The notes under the pieces were generated by a model. That model was not told where the DNA came from, ran no database searches, and was given only the letters and a program-made list of their open reading frames with translations. From positions 62,001 to 126,000 of the forward strand of contig CAWACR010000010.1 of NCBI GenBank assembly GCA_963780675.1: a DNA stretch of 64,000 nucleotides, given 5' to 3'. Below are positions 8,498 through 16,346 of the stretch, in pieces. The stretch is from JAHECE01 sp963780675 (GTDB lineage: Bacteria > Actinomycetota > Actinomycetes > Actinomycetales > JAHECE01). Within the stretch, counting starts at the first letter, position 1; each line of letters starts with the position of its first letter. The position numbers and the translations under genes are program-made.

Positions 8498-9011
8498 TGC
8501 CGCAACACGGGGAATCGCACCCCTTGCGGAACGTCTGCGCAGTTCAGCGGCGTGGTGGGAAGTGGAGACCGATGCCGCCCCCACCCGGCCGGACGCGGGC
8601 GCCGACGCCGCTCGGACGGGTCGGGAGGGCGCGCCGCGCCGTCAACCGGCCCGTCAGGCGCGGGATCCGGCACCGAAGGGCGTCCCCGGGCACGACCAGA
8701 CCCGTGTTCGGCGAGGTGGTGGAGGGATGTGGGGGTGTGGAGCGATGTGGGGGGTGGGGCGTGTGGAGCGATGTGGGGGGCGTGGAGAGACGGGGCCGTG
8801 GGGACACGGGGCCCACGGGGATCAGGCCGCCCCGGGCCGGGGCGCGCCGCCGGGCGGGTGGAGGAGCACCCGGCCGGGCGGGTGGAGGAGTGGGCCGACG
8901 CACGCACCGGGGAGCGGTCAGACGAACGCGCGGCCGATCACCGCGAGAAACTCGAGACGGTGAACGGCCGCGCGCGGCGGGTGGGTCGAAAGAGAGGGGG
9001 GAACCGGCGAC
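8498..9011. other. Intergenic region between mraZ and the DUF3040 gene
   Basis: About 514 bp with no convincing gene; open frames on both strands are low-complexity and lack domain signatures. It contains a G-rich repeated tract at 8719-8787 (separate entry) and a duplicated GGGCGGGTGGAGGAG segment near 8850-8890. The mraZ promoter faces left at its edge. Confidence 0.6.
8719..8787 (+). repeat. Cluster of MraZ-box-like repeats (GTGGAG-N4-GTGGGG)
   Basis: Three copies of GTGGAG-N4-GTGGGG occur on the plus strand at 8719-8734, 8737-8752 and 8763-8778, and a lone GTGGAG at 8782-8787. The last two copies are identical (GTGGAGCGATGTGGGG) and closely match the mraZ promoter operator, GTGGAGCGAAGTGGAG on the opposite strand, including the 10-bp period. 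The cluster lies about 230 bp upstream of the mraZ promoter. It may be an auxiliary MraZ site or a chance G-rich repeat. Confidence 0.6.
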
Positions 9012-9386
9012 CTACCGCGCGTCGCGGCGGCGGTCCCAGCGCTCCTCGAGCCGCTGCATGAACGTGGGGCGGGCGCCCCGCGCCGAGCGGGCGGCGGTGG
9101 GCGGCCCGTGGGGGGCGGTGCCGTCGGCGCGACGTCGGGGCTTGGACACCGCGATCCAGACGCCACCGAACATCGCGAGGAAGCCGACGATGCCCAGCCA
9201 GTAGAACTGGAGGGCGACACCTCCGACGAGCATGCCCATACCGACGATGAGCACGACGACGCCGAGAAGAACGCGCGAGCCGCTCGATCGGCGGGAGCCG
9301 AGAGCGTCCGCGAGCTTCGGGTCGTCAGATCGAAGCTGGCGCTCCATCTGTTCGAGCATGCGCTGCTCGTACTCGGAGAGAGGCAT
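9012..9386 (-). CDS. DUF3040 domain-containing membrane protein
   Basis: Small actinobacterial membrane protein of unknown function. The 124-residue product begins MPLSEYEQRMLEQMERQL, the characteristic start of DUF3040 proteins, then has two adjacent hydrophobic segments (about 38-60 and 61-80) and a basic, low-complexity tail. It sits alone between the mraZ regulatory region and dinB; AAGGAGG precedes the ATG. DUF3040 genes are often found near the dcw cluster or dinB in actinobacteria. Confidence 0.88.
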   Translation of the reverse strand: MPLSEYEQRMLEQMERQLRSDDPKLADALGSRRSSGSRVLLGVVVLIVGMGMLVGGVALQFYWLGIVGFLAMFGGVWIAVSKPRRRADGTAPHGPPTAARSARGARPTFMQRLEERWDRRRDAR

Positions 9387-9436
9387 CCAAGCCTCCTTGG
9401 TCAGACGTGGGACTCGCTCCCGGGTGGAACGTAGTC

Positions 9437-10687
9437 TCAGGATAGGTCGCTTGCAGCCGGTGCGGTAGCCGGGCGCCGAACGAGCGATCCGGGGCGCACC
9501 GAACCGACGCCGTAGCGAGCCCGCACGCGGTCGACCGCGAGCTCCGCGGTGCGGTGGTCGGGCCCCCCGAGCTCATCGAAGGAGGTCTGGACCGCGGCCC
9601 CCGACGCGTCGACCAGCCCTTCCGCCCGGACCCCGATGAGCCGGACGCCGTCGGACGGGATCTCGACCGCGGCAAGGAGCCGACGAACCCCGTTGTAGAG
9701 GTCGTGCGCCGTGTCAGTGGGGGCGTCCAGGGTCAGGCTGCGCGAGAAGGTCGAGAAGTCGGCCCCCCGAACCTTGAGCGTCACCGTGCGGCCGAGAAAG
9801 CCCCCGGCGCGCATCCGTGCCGCCACCCGGTCCGACTGCTCCAGGAGGACCGGCAGGAGAGCGGCCGGCTGCGTGACGTCGACCGGGAAGGTGGTCTCGG
9901 TGCCCACGCTCCGCTCCTGCCGGGACGGCTCGACGGGTCGCGGGTCCCGACCCCACGCGAGGTCGTGGAGCCGTCGGCCCGCGGCGCGTCCCACCATCCG
10001 CTCGAGGACCTCGACCGGGATGCCCGCGAGCTCACCGACCGTCCGGATGCCACGCCGCACGAGCTGGTCCTCCGTCCGCTCCCCCACCCCCCAGAGCGCC
10101 CCCACGGGGAGGGAGTGCAAGAAGTCGACCGTGGCGGCGCGGGGCACGAGCAGGAGCCCGTCCGGCTTGGCGTGACCGGAGGCGAGCTTCGCGACGAGCT
10201 TGCTGCTCGCGGCCCCGACCGACGCCGGCACACCGAGCTCCGCCCGGATGCGGTCACGGATGTCCTGGCCGATCCGGACGGGACTGCCGAGCCTGCGACG
10301 AGCGCCCGAGACGTCGAGGAACGCCTCGTCGATGCTCACCTGTTCGATGACCGGCGTCACCGAGCCGAGCAGGGCCATCACCGACAGCGACACCGCGCGG
10401 TATGCGGCATGACGGGGCGGGAGGACGACCGCGCCCGGGCACAGCGCTCGCGCACGCGCCATCGGCATGGCAGCGTGCACGCCCACCGCGCGCGCCTCGT
10501 AGGTCGCCGAGAGCACGACGCCGCGGCGGTCGGCCCCGACGATCACGGGGCGGCCCCGCAGGTCGGGCCGCTCGAGCAGCTCGACCTCGGCGAAGAACGC
10601 ATCCATGTCGACATGCAGGATGCCGCACCCCGAGTCGTCGCCGCCCCAGTCCCGCCGCGCCTGCGCGCTGCGCGGACCCCGGCTCAC
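9437..10687 (-). CDS. dinB: DNA polymerase IV (Y-family, DinB)
   Basis: Error-prone translesion polymerase. The product has about 416 residues. The palm-domain catalytic motifs are intact: VDMDAFFAEVE near the N terminus and SIDEAFLDVS near residue 125; the little-finger region follows. The GTG start is taken because it overlaps the stop of the upstream HEPN gene (GTGA); a longer in-frame extension would run through that gene. It is the second gene of a two-gene unit whose promoter carries a perfect LexA box, so SOS induction is expected. Confidence 0.93.
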   Translation of the reverse strand: MSRGPRSAQARRDWGGDDSGCGILHVDMDAFFAEVELLERPDLRGRPVIVGADRRGVVLSATYEARAVGVHAAMPMARARALCPGAVVLPPRHAAYRAVSLSVMALLGSVTPVIEQVSIDEAFLDVSGARRRLGSPVRIGQDIRDRIRAELGVPASVGAASSKLVAKLASGHAKPDGLLLVPRAATVDFLHSLPVGALWGVGERTEDQLVRRGIRTVGELAGIPVEVLERMVGRAAGRRLHDLAWGRDPRPVEPSRQERSVGTETTFPVDVTQPAALLPVLLEQSDRVAARMRAGGFLGRTVTLKVRGADFSTFSRSLTLDAPTDTAHDLYNGVRRLLAAVEIPSDGVRLIGVRAEGLVDASGAAVQTSFDELGGPDHRTAELAVDRVRARYGVGSVRPGSLVRRPATAPAASDLS

Positions 10688-11169
10688 GAGGCGCGCGCCA
10701 GGCTCGGGTCCTGGACGGCGCCGAGAAACATCCGGGCCATGCTCAGGACGTGGTCCGCCTGCTCCTGGGGCACCGTGGCCCGCCGGCCCGACTCGATCGC
10801 GGCCCGGAGGTCGGAACCGGCCGCGAAGTAGGCGGCCCACGCGCGGAGGTCGGGCGCCGCTCGGGTGAGGAGCTCCCAGACCGTGGGCGTCCGGCCTCGC
10901 GTCGCCGGACGGCCCCGGACCGCGAGCACGGCCGCGGCCGTCCGGAGGGCACACAGGTGGGCGCGGACGAACCGCTCGGACGGGTCACCGGTACGCTCCG
11001 CGGCCGCCAGCTCGCGGCCGGCCCTGGCCAGGAGGTCCTGGGCCGCGGGCGAGCACCACAACGCCTCGAAGCCGGGCTGCCAGTCGGCGGCCCGCCGCCG
11101 GACCTCGTGCGCCGACGCGCTCGAAGCGCCGATCGACCCGGTCATCGCCCCTCTGCCCGCCCGATCCAT
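10684..11169 (-). CDS. SAV_6107-family HEPN domain protein
   Basis: A 161-residue, helix-rich protein resembling the SAV_6107 family of HEPN proteins found next to dinB in actinobacteria; its function is not established. Conserved-looking features are the Arg/Ala-rich RAHLCALRTAAAVLAVRGRP helix and WELLTRAAPDLRAWAAYFAAGS. GGAGGTGAGG precedes the ATG; a second ATG eight codons later is possible. It is translationally coupled to dinB and shares its LexA-controlled promoter, suggesting a role tied to translesion synthesis. I see no canonical RxxxxH ribonuclease motif I would rely on. Confidence 0.78.
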   Translation of the reverse strand: MDRAGRGAMTGSIGASSASAHEVRRRAADWQPGFEALWCSPAAQDLLARAGRELAAAERTGDPSERFVRAHLCALRTAAAVLAVRGRPATRGRTPTVWELLTRAAPDLRAWAAYFAAGSDLRAAIESGRRATVPQEQADHVLSMARMFLGAVQDPSLARAS

Positions 11170-11190
11170 CCGACCTCACCTCCGAGACCC

Positions 11191-11220
11191 AGTATCGAAC
11201 GGCTGTTCGATAGATGTCAA
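11191..11220 (-). promoter_or_regulatory. SOS promoter of HEPN-dinB with perfect LexA box
   Basis: On the minus strand TTGACA (11220-11215) and GATACT (11196-11191) are 18 nt apart. Between them lies TCGAACAGCCGTTCGA (11195-11210 in window coordinates), a perfect palindromic actinobacterial LexA box. The opposite-strand gene at 11246 has its -10 box only 24 bp away, so LexA binding might affect both directions. Confidence 0.88.
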
Positions 11221-11233
11221 GGGATGTCCTGGC

Positions 11234-11239
11234 TAGGGT
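11234..11239 (+). promoter_or_regulatory. Putative leaderless -10 (TAGGGT) of the spermidine-synthase-like gene
   Basis: TAGGGT stands 6 nt before the GTG at 11246, the geometry of a leaderless actinobacterial promoter. The dinB LexA box is immediately upstream. Confidence 0.55.
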
Positions 11240-11245
11240 GCGTCC

Positions 11246-12106
11246 GTGACGCTCCGAGACCTACCGTCGGGGCCGGTGTCGATCGACACGGGCACGGTCG
11301 AGCTGGTGCGGGTAGCCGGCGACCCGACCGGCGTGACCGTCTACGTCAACGGGGCGGAGAGCTCGCACATCGACCTGGCGGATCCCACCCGGCTCGAGTT
11401 CGAGTACATGCAGCAGATGCTGGCCGTCGTCGACCACGCACTCCCCGGCGACACTCCCCTGCGGGCCGTCCACCTGGGCGCGGCGGCCTGCTCGCTCGCC
11501 CGGGCGATCGAGGCGAGACGACCCGGTTCCCGGCAGATCGCCGTCGACGTCGACGCGACGCTCGCCGCTCTCGTCCGGCTCTGGTTCGACCTGCCCCGGG
11601 CGCCTCGCCTGCGGATCCGCATCGCGGACGCGCGCCGGGCGATGGAGACCGTCCCACCCGGCTCCCAGGACGTCGTGGTCCGCGACGTGTTCACCGGGCG
11701 GACCGTCCCGGGCCACGTCCGGACGGCCGAGTTCGCCACGCTCGTCGCCGGCGTCCTGCGCCCCGGGGGAGTCTTCCTCGTCAACTGCATCGACATCCCG
11801 CCGCTGCTCGACACGCGCCGCGAGGTGGCAACCGTCGCCACGGCCTTCCCGCACGTCGCCGTCGTCGTCGAACCGGCCATCCTCAAGGGGCGCCGTTACG
11901 GGAACGTCGTGCTCGCGGCGTCGTCCGACCCCCTGCCGGCCGACACGCTCGCACGCGCCCTGCGCGCGCTCCCCTTGCCGGTCACGCTGCTCGTCGGCGA
12001 CGACGCCCTGCGCTTCGCAGGCACGGCCCGACCCTTCACTGATCCGACCGATCCAACCGAGGCGCCGACCGGCGAACGGGGCGGGCCGGCGGCGCTGAGC
12101 CGCTGA
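11246..12106 (+). CDS. Spermidine synthase-like methyltransferase-fold protein
   Basis: A 286-residue protein with a Rossmann-type SAM fold related to spermidine synthases; similar stand-alone proteins are common in actinobacteria and their substrate is unknown. Visible features: GAESSHIDLADPTRLEFEY, typical of the family N terminus; LHLGAAACSLARAI, corresponding to the SAM/dcSAM-binding glycine motif; acidic DVDAT at the end of strand 2; and VVVRDVFTG. Because key polyamine-site residues cannot be confirmed, I do not claim spermidine synthesis. The GTG is the leaderless start. The stop codon lies inside a 9-bp tandem repeat. Confidence 0.75.
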   Translation: MTLRDLPSGPVSIDTGTVELVRVAGDPTGVTVYVNGAESSHIDLADPTRLEFEYMQQMLAVVDHALPGDTPLRAVHLGAAACSLARAIEARRPGSRQIAVDVDATLAALVRLWFDLPRAPRLRIRIADARRAMETVPPGSQDVVVRDVFTGRTVPGHVRTAEFATLVAGVLRPGGVFLVNCIDIPPLLDTRREVATVATAFPHVAVVVEPAILKGRRYGNVVLAASSDPLPADTLARALRALPLPVTLLVGDDALRFAGTARPFTDPTDPTEAPTGERGGPAALSR

Positions 12107-12140
12107 GCCGCTGAGCCGCTGAGCCGCTGAGCCGCTGAGC
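12094..12140 (+). repeat. 9-bp tandem repeat (GCTGAGCCG, about five copies)
   Basis: Five exact copies of GCTGAGCCG run through the end of the preceding gene and into the intergenic region. The first TGA is the gene's stop, and later copies repeat TGA in the same frame. Confidence 0.9.
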
Positions 12141-12158
12141 GATCCTGCCCACACGCGA

Positions 12159-12195
12159 CGAGAGGCCCGCACCCGGTCAGGGTGCGGGCCTCTCG
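12159..12195. terminator. Bidirectional terminator between the spermidine-synthase-like gene and csp
   Basis: CGAGAGGCCCGCACCC (12159-12174) and its exact complement (12180-12195) form a perfect 16-bp stem with a 5-nt loop. It sits between two convergent genes. No T tract is present, which is usual in GC-rich actinobacteria. Confidence 0.85.
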
Positions 12196-12217
12196 CGAGG
12201 TGAGGAGGGTGTGGTCC

Positions 12218-12421
12218 TCAGGCGACGCGGACGTTCTCCGCCTGCGGGCCCTTCGGGCCCTGCGTGATCTCGAACTCGACCCGCTGGGCCTCTTCGAGGG
12301 AGCGGTAGCCGTCCGACTGAATGGCCGAGTAGTGGACGAAGACGTCGGCGCCGCCGCCGTCCTGGGCGATGAAGCCGTAGCCCTTCTCAGCGTTGAACCA
12401 CTTGACGGTTCCCTGTGCCAT
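12218..12421 (-). CDS. Cold-shock protein (CspA family)
   Basis: Single-stranded nucleic acid-binding OB-fold protein acting as an RNA chaperone. The 67-residue product starts MAQGTVKWFNAEKGYGFI, containing RNP1 (KGYGFI), and has RNP2 as DVFVHYSAI. The short start is chosen because it matches family length; a longer in-frame ORF upstream is low-complexity. About 278 nt separate it from the next gene, leaving room for the long leader often seen in cold-shock genes. The perfect hairpin downstream ends the transcript. Confidence 0.95.
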   Translation of the reverse strand: MAQGTVKWFNAEKGYGFIAQDGGGADVFVHYSAIQSDGYRSLEEAQRVEFEITQGPKGPQAENVRVA

Positions 12422-12699
12422 GTTCTGCGTGTCCTTCCGGGGACGTTGGTGGGACCGACCCTGCGCCGGTCCCGTCGTGCCGCAATGCCTCGTCCCACGC
12501 CTTGCTCGGCCGGACACGGGCGGGTTCGCCGCACCGTCCGACCTTGAGCCCCGAGGGGCCCGGGTCGTACGTAAGAGAAATGCCACTGCAACGGGAGACA
12601 GTCTGGCATGGCAGCGGTCGGGATTCCAGCGTGCCGGGCGTGTGTGACCAACGTCGCCGGCCGAAGGACGCCCGGCAGGAGGGCCCGAGCGGGAGCGGC
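12422..12699. other. csp upstream region
   Basis: No gene is seen in these 278 bp. The region holds the presumed csp promoter and leader on the minus strand, and near 12633-12676 an inverted repeat (GCCGGGCGT / ACGCCCGGC, 26-nt loop) that may terminate the PAC2 gene upstream. Confidence 0.45.
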
Positions 12700-13644
12700 T
12701 CAGCCGTGCCCGCCGACGTGCCCCTCGCCGTCGGACGCCCGGTCGTCCCTCGCCTGCTCCGCGAGGAACGCCTCGAACTCGGCGCCGATCTCCTCGGCGG
12801 TCGGCATCGGGGTCGGCTCCGCGAGCAGGCTGGTGCGGTCCGCGGCTCTGGCGAAGGCGTCGAACTGCTCCTCCAGGGCGTGGACGACGGCGCCGATCTC
12901 CTCGGAGTCCGCCACCTGCCGGTCGATCGCCGCACCGACCTCACGGGCTGCGGCCTCGAGCTCACCGACCGGGAGCGTGAGCCCCGTCCGGCGCGCGATC
13001 TGCCGGACCAGCTCGGCGGCCGCCTGCGGGTATTCCATCTGCGCGAGGTAGTGCGGCACGTTGGCGGCGAAGCCCAGCGCGTCGTGGCCCTGCTGACCGA
13101 GGCGCAGCTCGAGGTGGGCGGCGGCGCTGCCCGGCACCTGGATCGTCCCGAAGTACGCGGGGTGCCCCGCCACCAGATCGGGCCGGGTGGCGTGCGCCGT
13201 CACCGTGGTCGGCCGCGTGTGCGGCACGCCCATGGGGATGCCGTGGACGCCGATGGTCGTCTCGACCCCGAACGTCTCGACCAGGTCGACGACGGCGGCC
13301 GAGAACCGCTCCCACTGCAGGTCCGGTTCGGCGCCGTGCAGGAGCAGGAAGGGGGTGCCGGTGGCGTCACGGACGAGGTCGACGGCGATCAGCGGGGCCT
13401 CGAAGCCCGTCCAGCCCGTGGACTCGAAGGTCATGACGGGGCGGCGACCGCGGTAGTCGACGAGCTGGTCGACGTCGAACGTCACGAGGCGCTGCGAGCG
13501 CAGGCTCTCGAGCAGGTGGCCTGCCACCAGGGAACCGGCGTTCCCTGCGTCCATCATCCCCTGCAGCGTGTGCACGAGAACGGGCACGGGTTGGGTCGGG
13601 CGACCCTGGGGGTCGATCTCGTAGAGGGCGTCGGGGTCCAGCAC
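12700..13644 (-). CDS. PAC2 family protein
   Basis: Member of the PAC2 (proteasome assembly chaperone 2-like) family, widespread in actinobacteria; biochemical function unclear. The product has 314 residues. The fold signatures include VHTLQGMMDAGNAG near the N terminus, VTFDVDQLVDYRGRRP and the segment GVHGIPMGVPHTRP, all typical of bacterial PAC2 proteins. The GTG at 13644 is preferred because AAGGAG precedes it; the 64-codon upstream extension is basic and low-complexity. It is a single gene pointing toward csp. Confidence 0.85.
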   Translation of the reverse strand: MLDPDALYEIDPQGRPTQPVPVLVHTLQGMMDAGNAGSLVAGHLLESLRSQRLVTFDVDQLVDYRGRRPVMTFESTGWTGFEAPLIAVDLVRDATGTPFLLLHGAEPDLQWERFSAAVVDLVETFGVETTIGVHGIPMGVPHTRPTTVTAHATRPDLVAGHPAYFGTIQVPGSAAAHLELRLGQQGHDALGFAANVPHYLAQMEYPQAAAELVRQIARRTGLTLPVGELEAAAREVGAAIDRQVADSEEIGAVVHALEEQFDAFARAADRTSLLAEPTPMPTAEEIGAEFEAFLAEQARDDRASDGEGHVGGHG

Positions 13645-13933
13645 CGTGGTCTCCTTCGTCGGTCGTCGCTCACGACAACGAGCGGCGACCCGCGCCCATT
13701 CCGGGACGTGCCGTCCGGTCCGACATCGCCGGTCCCCCGGCCCCCCGGCCCGGCAGCGCGGGCCCAGCCCGACAGCGCGGGGCGCCGTCGTCGTCCGCTC
13801 ACCGCATGACGGGACCCGCAGGACGGGACCCCGCATGACGAGGCGCCGCGCGCTCGGGTGTGGCCCGCCAGGCCGCCAGGGCGGATAATGGACGGCCGCT
13901 CACGAGTGCGGGGCGGACCGCGAAGGGGGCTAC
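13645..13933. other. Divergent intergenic region PAC2 / HelR-type ATPase
   Basis: No gene is supported. On the plus strand GGATAATGG near 13881-13890 is a possible -10 for the downstream ATPase gene. No rifamycin-associated element was recognised. Confidence 0.4.
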
Positions 13934-16297
13934 GTGACCGAGGAGGACCGCGCCGCGGCGACGGTCGACGGCGCGCCCGGCTCGCCGTCCGTGCACGAGG
14001 AGCAGGAGCGCCTCGACCAGGTCTACGGCCGGCTGGACGCATTCCGGGCGCAGACCGCGGAACGACTGGCCGACGTGCGGCGGTCGGGCCCCTCGGGGTC
14101 GCCGCAGAACCGCTCGGAGCGCGACGCCTTCGCCACGCTCTACGAGGACAGGCTCGCCCAGCTCGAGGCGGTCGAGGACCGCCTCGTCTTCGGGCGCCTC
14201 TACCTGCGCGACGACGACACGCGGTACGTCGGACGGATCGGGATGTCCGACGTCGAGCACGTCCCCCTGCTGACCGACTGGAGGGCGCCCGCGGCCCGGC
14301 CGTTCTACCAGGCCACGGCCGCGCAGCCGGGCGACGTCGTCCGGCGACGCCACCTCGTCACGCGGGCCCGCCGGGTGACAGGGGTCGAGGACGAGGTCCT
14401 CGACCTGGAGCGCCTCGACGCCGAGGCGCTCCCGGAGCTCGCGGGCGAGGGCGCCCTCCTGGCCGCGCTCGCCGCCCACCGCACCGGTCGCATGAGCGAC
14501 ATCGTCGCCACGATCCAGGCGGAGCAGGACGCGATCATCCGGGACGAGCTCGCGGGCGTCCTCGTGGTCCAGGGCGGCCCCGGGACCGGGAAGACCGCCG
14601 TCGCCCTGCACCGCGCGGCGTTCCTCCTCTACGCCCACCGGGAGAAGCTCGAACGCTCCGGTGTGCTCCTCGTGGGCCCGAGCCGCGTCTTCCTGCGCTA
14701 CATCGAGCAGGTGCTCCCCTCGCTCGGGGAGACCGGAGTGGTCGCCTCGACCATCGGTGACCTCGTGCCCGGTGTGCGGGCGACGGCCACCGAGCCGGAC
14801 CACGTCGCGCAGGTCAAGGGCAGGCTCGTGATGACGCGGGTGATCGCCCGCGCCGTGCGCTCCCGCCAGCGCGTCCCGGCCGGGCCCCAGGAGCTGCGGG
14901 TCGGCTCCCACCGGCTGGTCCTGCTCCCGGACGACGTGCGCGAGGCGCAGGCGAAGGCCCGGCGGGCGAGCAGCACGCACAACCAGGCCCGGGTCACGTT
15001 CGTCCGGGCGATGCTCACCCGGCTGGCGCGCCAGTACGCCGAGGTCCTGGGCGGCTCGGTGGCTCCGGAGGACCTCGCCGACCTCGCCGAGGAGATCCGG
15101 ACCAGCCGCGACGCGCGCGTCGCGCTCAACCTCGCCTGGATGCCGCTGACCGCCCAGGGGCTGCTGGAGGACCTGTACGCCAAGCCGGTGCGTCTGGCGG
15201 AGGCCGCCCCGGAGCTGTCCGAGCGGGAACGCGCGCTGCTGGGGCGCGAGCGCGGGTCCGGCTGGACCGAGGCGGACGTGCCGTTGCTCGACGAGGCGGC
15301 CGAGCTCCTCGGGGAGGACGACGCCGCGTCGCGGGCACAGGCGAGGACCGACGCCGCCCGGCGCGCGCACGAGGTGGCGTACGCGCGGGAGATGCTGGCC
15401 CAGAGCGGCGCCGGGGGCGGGCTCGTGTCCGCGGAGCTGATCGCCGAGCGGTTCGCGGAGCACGCGCCGTCGTCGACGACGGCGGAGCGCGCCGCGTCCG
15501 ACCGGACGTGGACGTACGGCCACGTCATCGTCGACGAGGCGCAGGAGCTCTCCCCCATGGCCTGGCGCGCGCTGCTGCGCAGGATCCCGACGCGCTCGAT
15601 GACGATCGTCGGCGACCTCGCGCAGGCCTCGAGCGGGCGGGGCACGCGGTCGTGGGAGGAGGCGCTGGACCGTCCGCTGCGCGGCGGGTGGCGGCTCGCG
15701 GAGCTCACCGTCAACTACCGGACCCCGGCCTCGATCATGGACCTCGCGACCGCCGTCGCGGTCGAGGCGGGCCATCCCACCAGCACGGTGCGGTCGGTGC
15801 GCGACCTTCCCGGGGCGGTCCGCGTCACGCGCGCGGCCGGCGCCGGGTCGGGCGGGGCCCCGATCGTGACCGCGACTCTCGACGCGGTCCACGCCGAGCT
15901 GGCGGAGCTCGACGGCGGCACGATCGCCGTCATCGCGGCGTCAGGTCGCCGTGGCCACCTCGCGGACGCGCTCGCCGACGCCGGCGGGAGCTCGCCCGCC
16001 CTGGCCGGGGCGCTCGCCTCGAGGCACGGAGACGCGCTGTCGGCCCGCGTGGTGATCCTCGACCCGGTGGGCAGCAAGGGCCTGGAGTTCGACGTCGTCG
16101 TGCTGGTCGAGCCGGCCGAGATCGTCGGCGACACCGGACCGCACGGGGCAGGGCAGACCGGCCCACGTCGCGGAGCACAGCCCGGCGCGGCGGCCGGGTC
16201 CCGCGTCAGCGACCTCTACGTCGCGATGACCCGCGCGACCCGCCGGCTCCACGTGGTCCACGCCCGCGACCTGCCGTCGGGGCTGTCCGTCGTGTGA
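13934..16297 (+). CDS. helR: HelD/HelR-type RNA polymerase recycling ATPase (UvrD-like)
   Basis: Superfamily 1 helicase-like ATPase of the HelD/HelR class, proteins that bind stalled RNA polymerase, evict nucleic acid and, in some actinobacteria, rifamycins. The 787-residue product has an N-terminal coiled-coil-type arm (about 20-90, EEQERLDQVYGRLDAFRAQ), Walker A GGPGTGKT at 214-221, a helicase motif II VDEAQELSP near 534, VNYRTPASI, and a C-terminal GLEFDVVVLVEPA and YVAMTRATRRL. GTG start preceded by a GAAGGGGG site. A UvrD/Rep DNA helicase is less likely because of the N-terminal arm and short 1A insertion pattern. HelD versus HelR subclass is inferred. Confidence 0.78.
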   Translation: MTEEDRAAATVDGAPGSPSVHEEQERLDQVYGRLDAFRAQTAERLADVRRSGPSGSPQNRSERDAFATLYEDRLAQLEAVEDRLVFGRLYLRDDDTRYVGRIGMSDVEHVPLLTDWRAPAARPFYQATAAQPGDVVRRRHLVTRARRVTGVEDEVLDLERLDAEALPELAGEGALLAALAAHRTGRMSDIVATIQAEQDAIIRDELAGVLVVQGGPGTGKTAVALHRAAFLLYAHREKLERSGVLLVGPSRVFLRYIEQVLPSLGETGVVASTIGDLVPGVRATATEPDHVAQVKGRLVMTRVIARAVRSRQRVPAGPQELRVGSHRLVLLPDDVREAQAKARRASSTHNQARVTFVRAMLTRLARQYAEVLGGSVAPEDLADLAEEIRTSRDARVALNLAWMPLTAQGLLEDLYAKPVRLAEAAPELSERERALLGRERGSGWTEADVPLLDEAAELLGEDDAASRAQARTDAARRAHEVAYAREMLAQSGAGGGLVSAELIAERFAEHAPSSTTAERAASDRTWTYGHVIVDEAQELSPMAWRALLRRIPTRSMTIVGDLAQASSGRGTRSWEEALDRPLRGGWRLAELTVNYRTPASIMDLATAVAVEAGHPTSTVRSVRDLPGAVRVTRAAGAGSGGAPIVTATLDAVHAELAELDGGTIAVIAASGRRGHLADALADAGGSSPALAGALASRHGDALSARVVILDPVGSKGLEFDVVVLVEPAEIVGDTGPHGAGQTGPRRGAQPGAAAGSRVSDLYVAMTRATRRLHVVHARDLPSGLSVV

Positions 16298-16346
16298 CAT
16301 CCGGCACGTCCCGCCGGTTTGGCCGGTCAGCGCCCTTCGGGAGACG

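Noticed and set aside
8498..9011. Possible small genes between mraZ and the DUF3040 gene
   Set aside because: Frames on both strands are low-complexity, change composition across the repeat tract and have no family signature; treated as intergenic.
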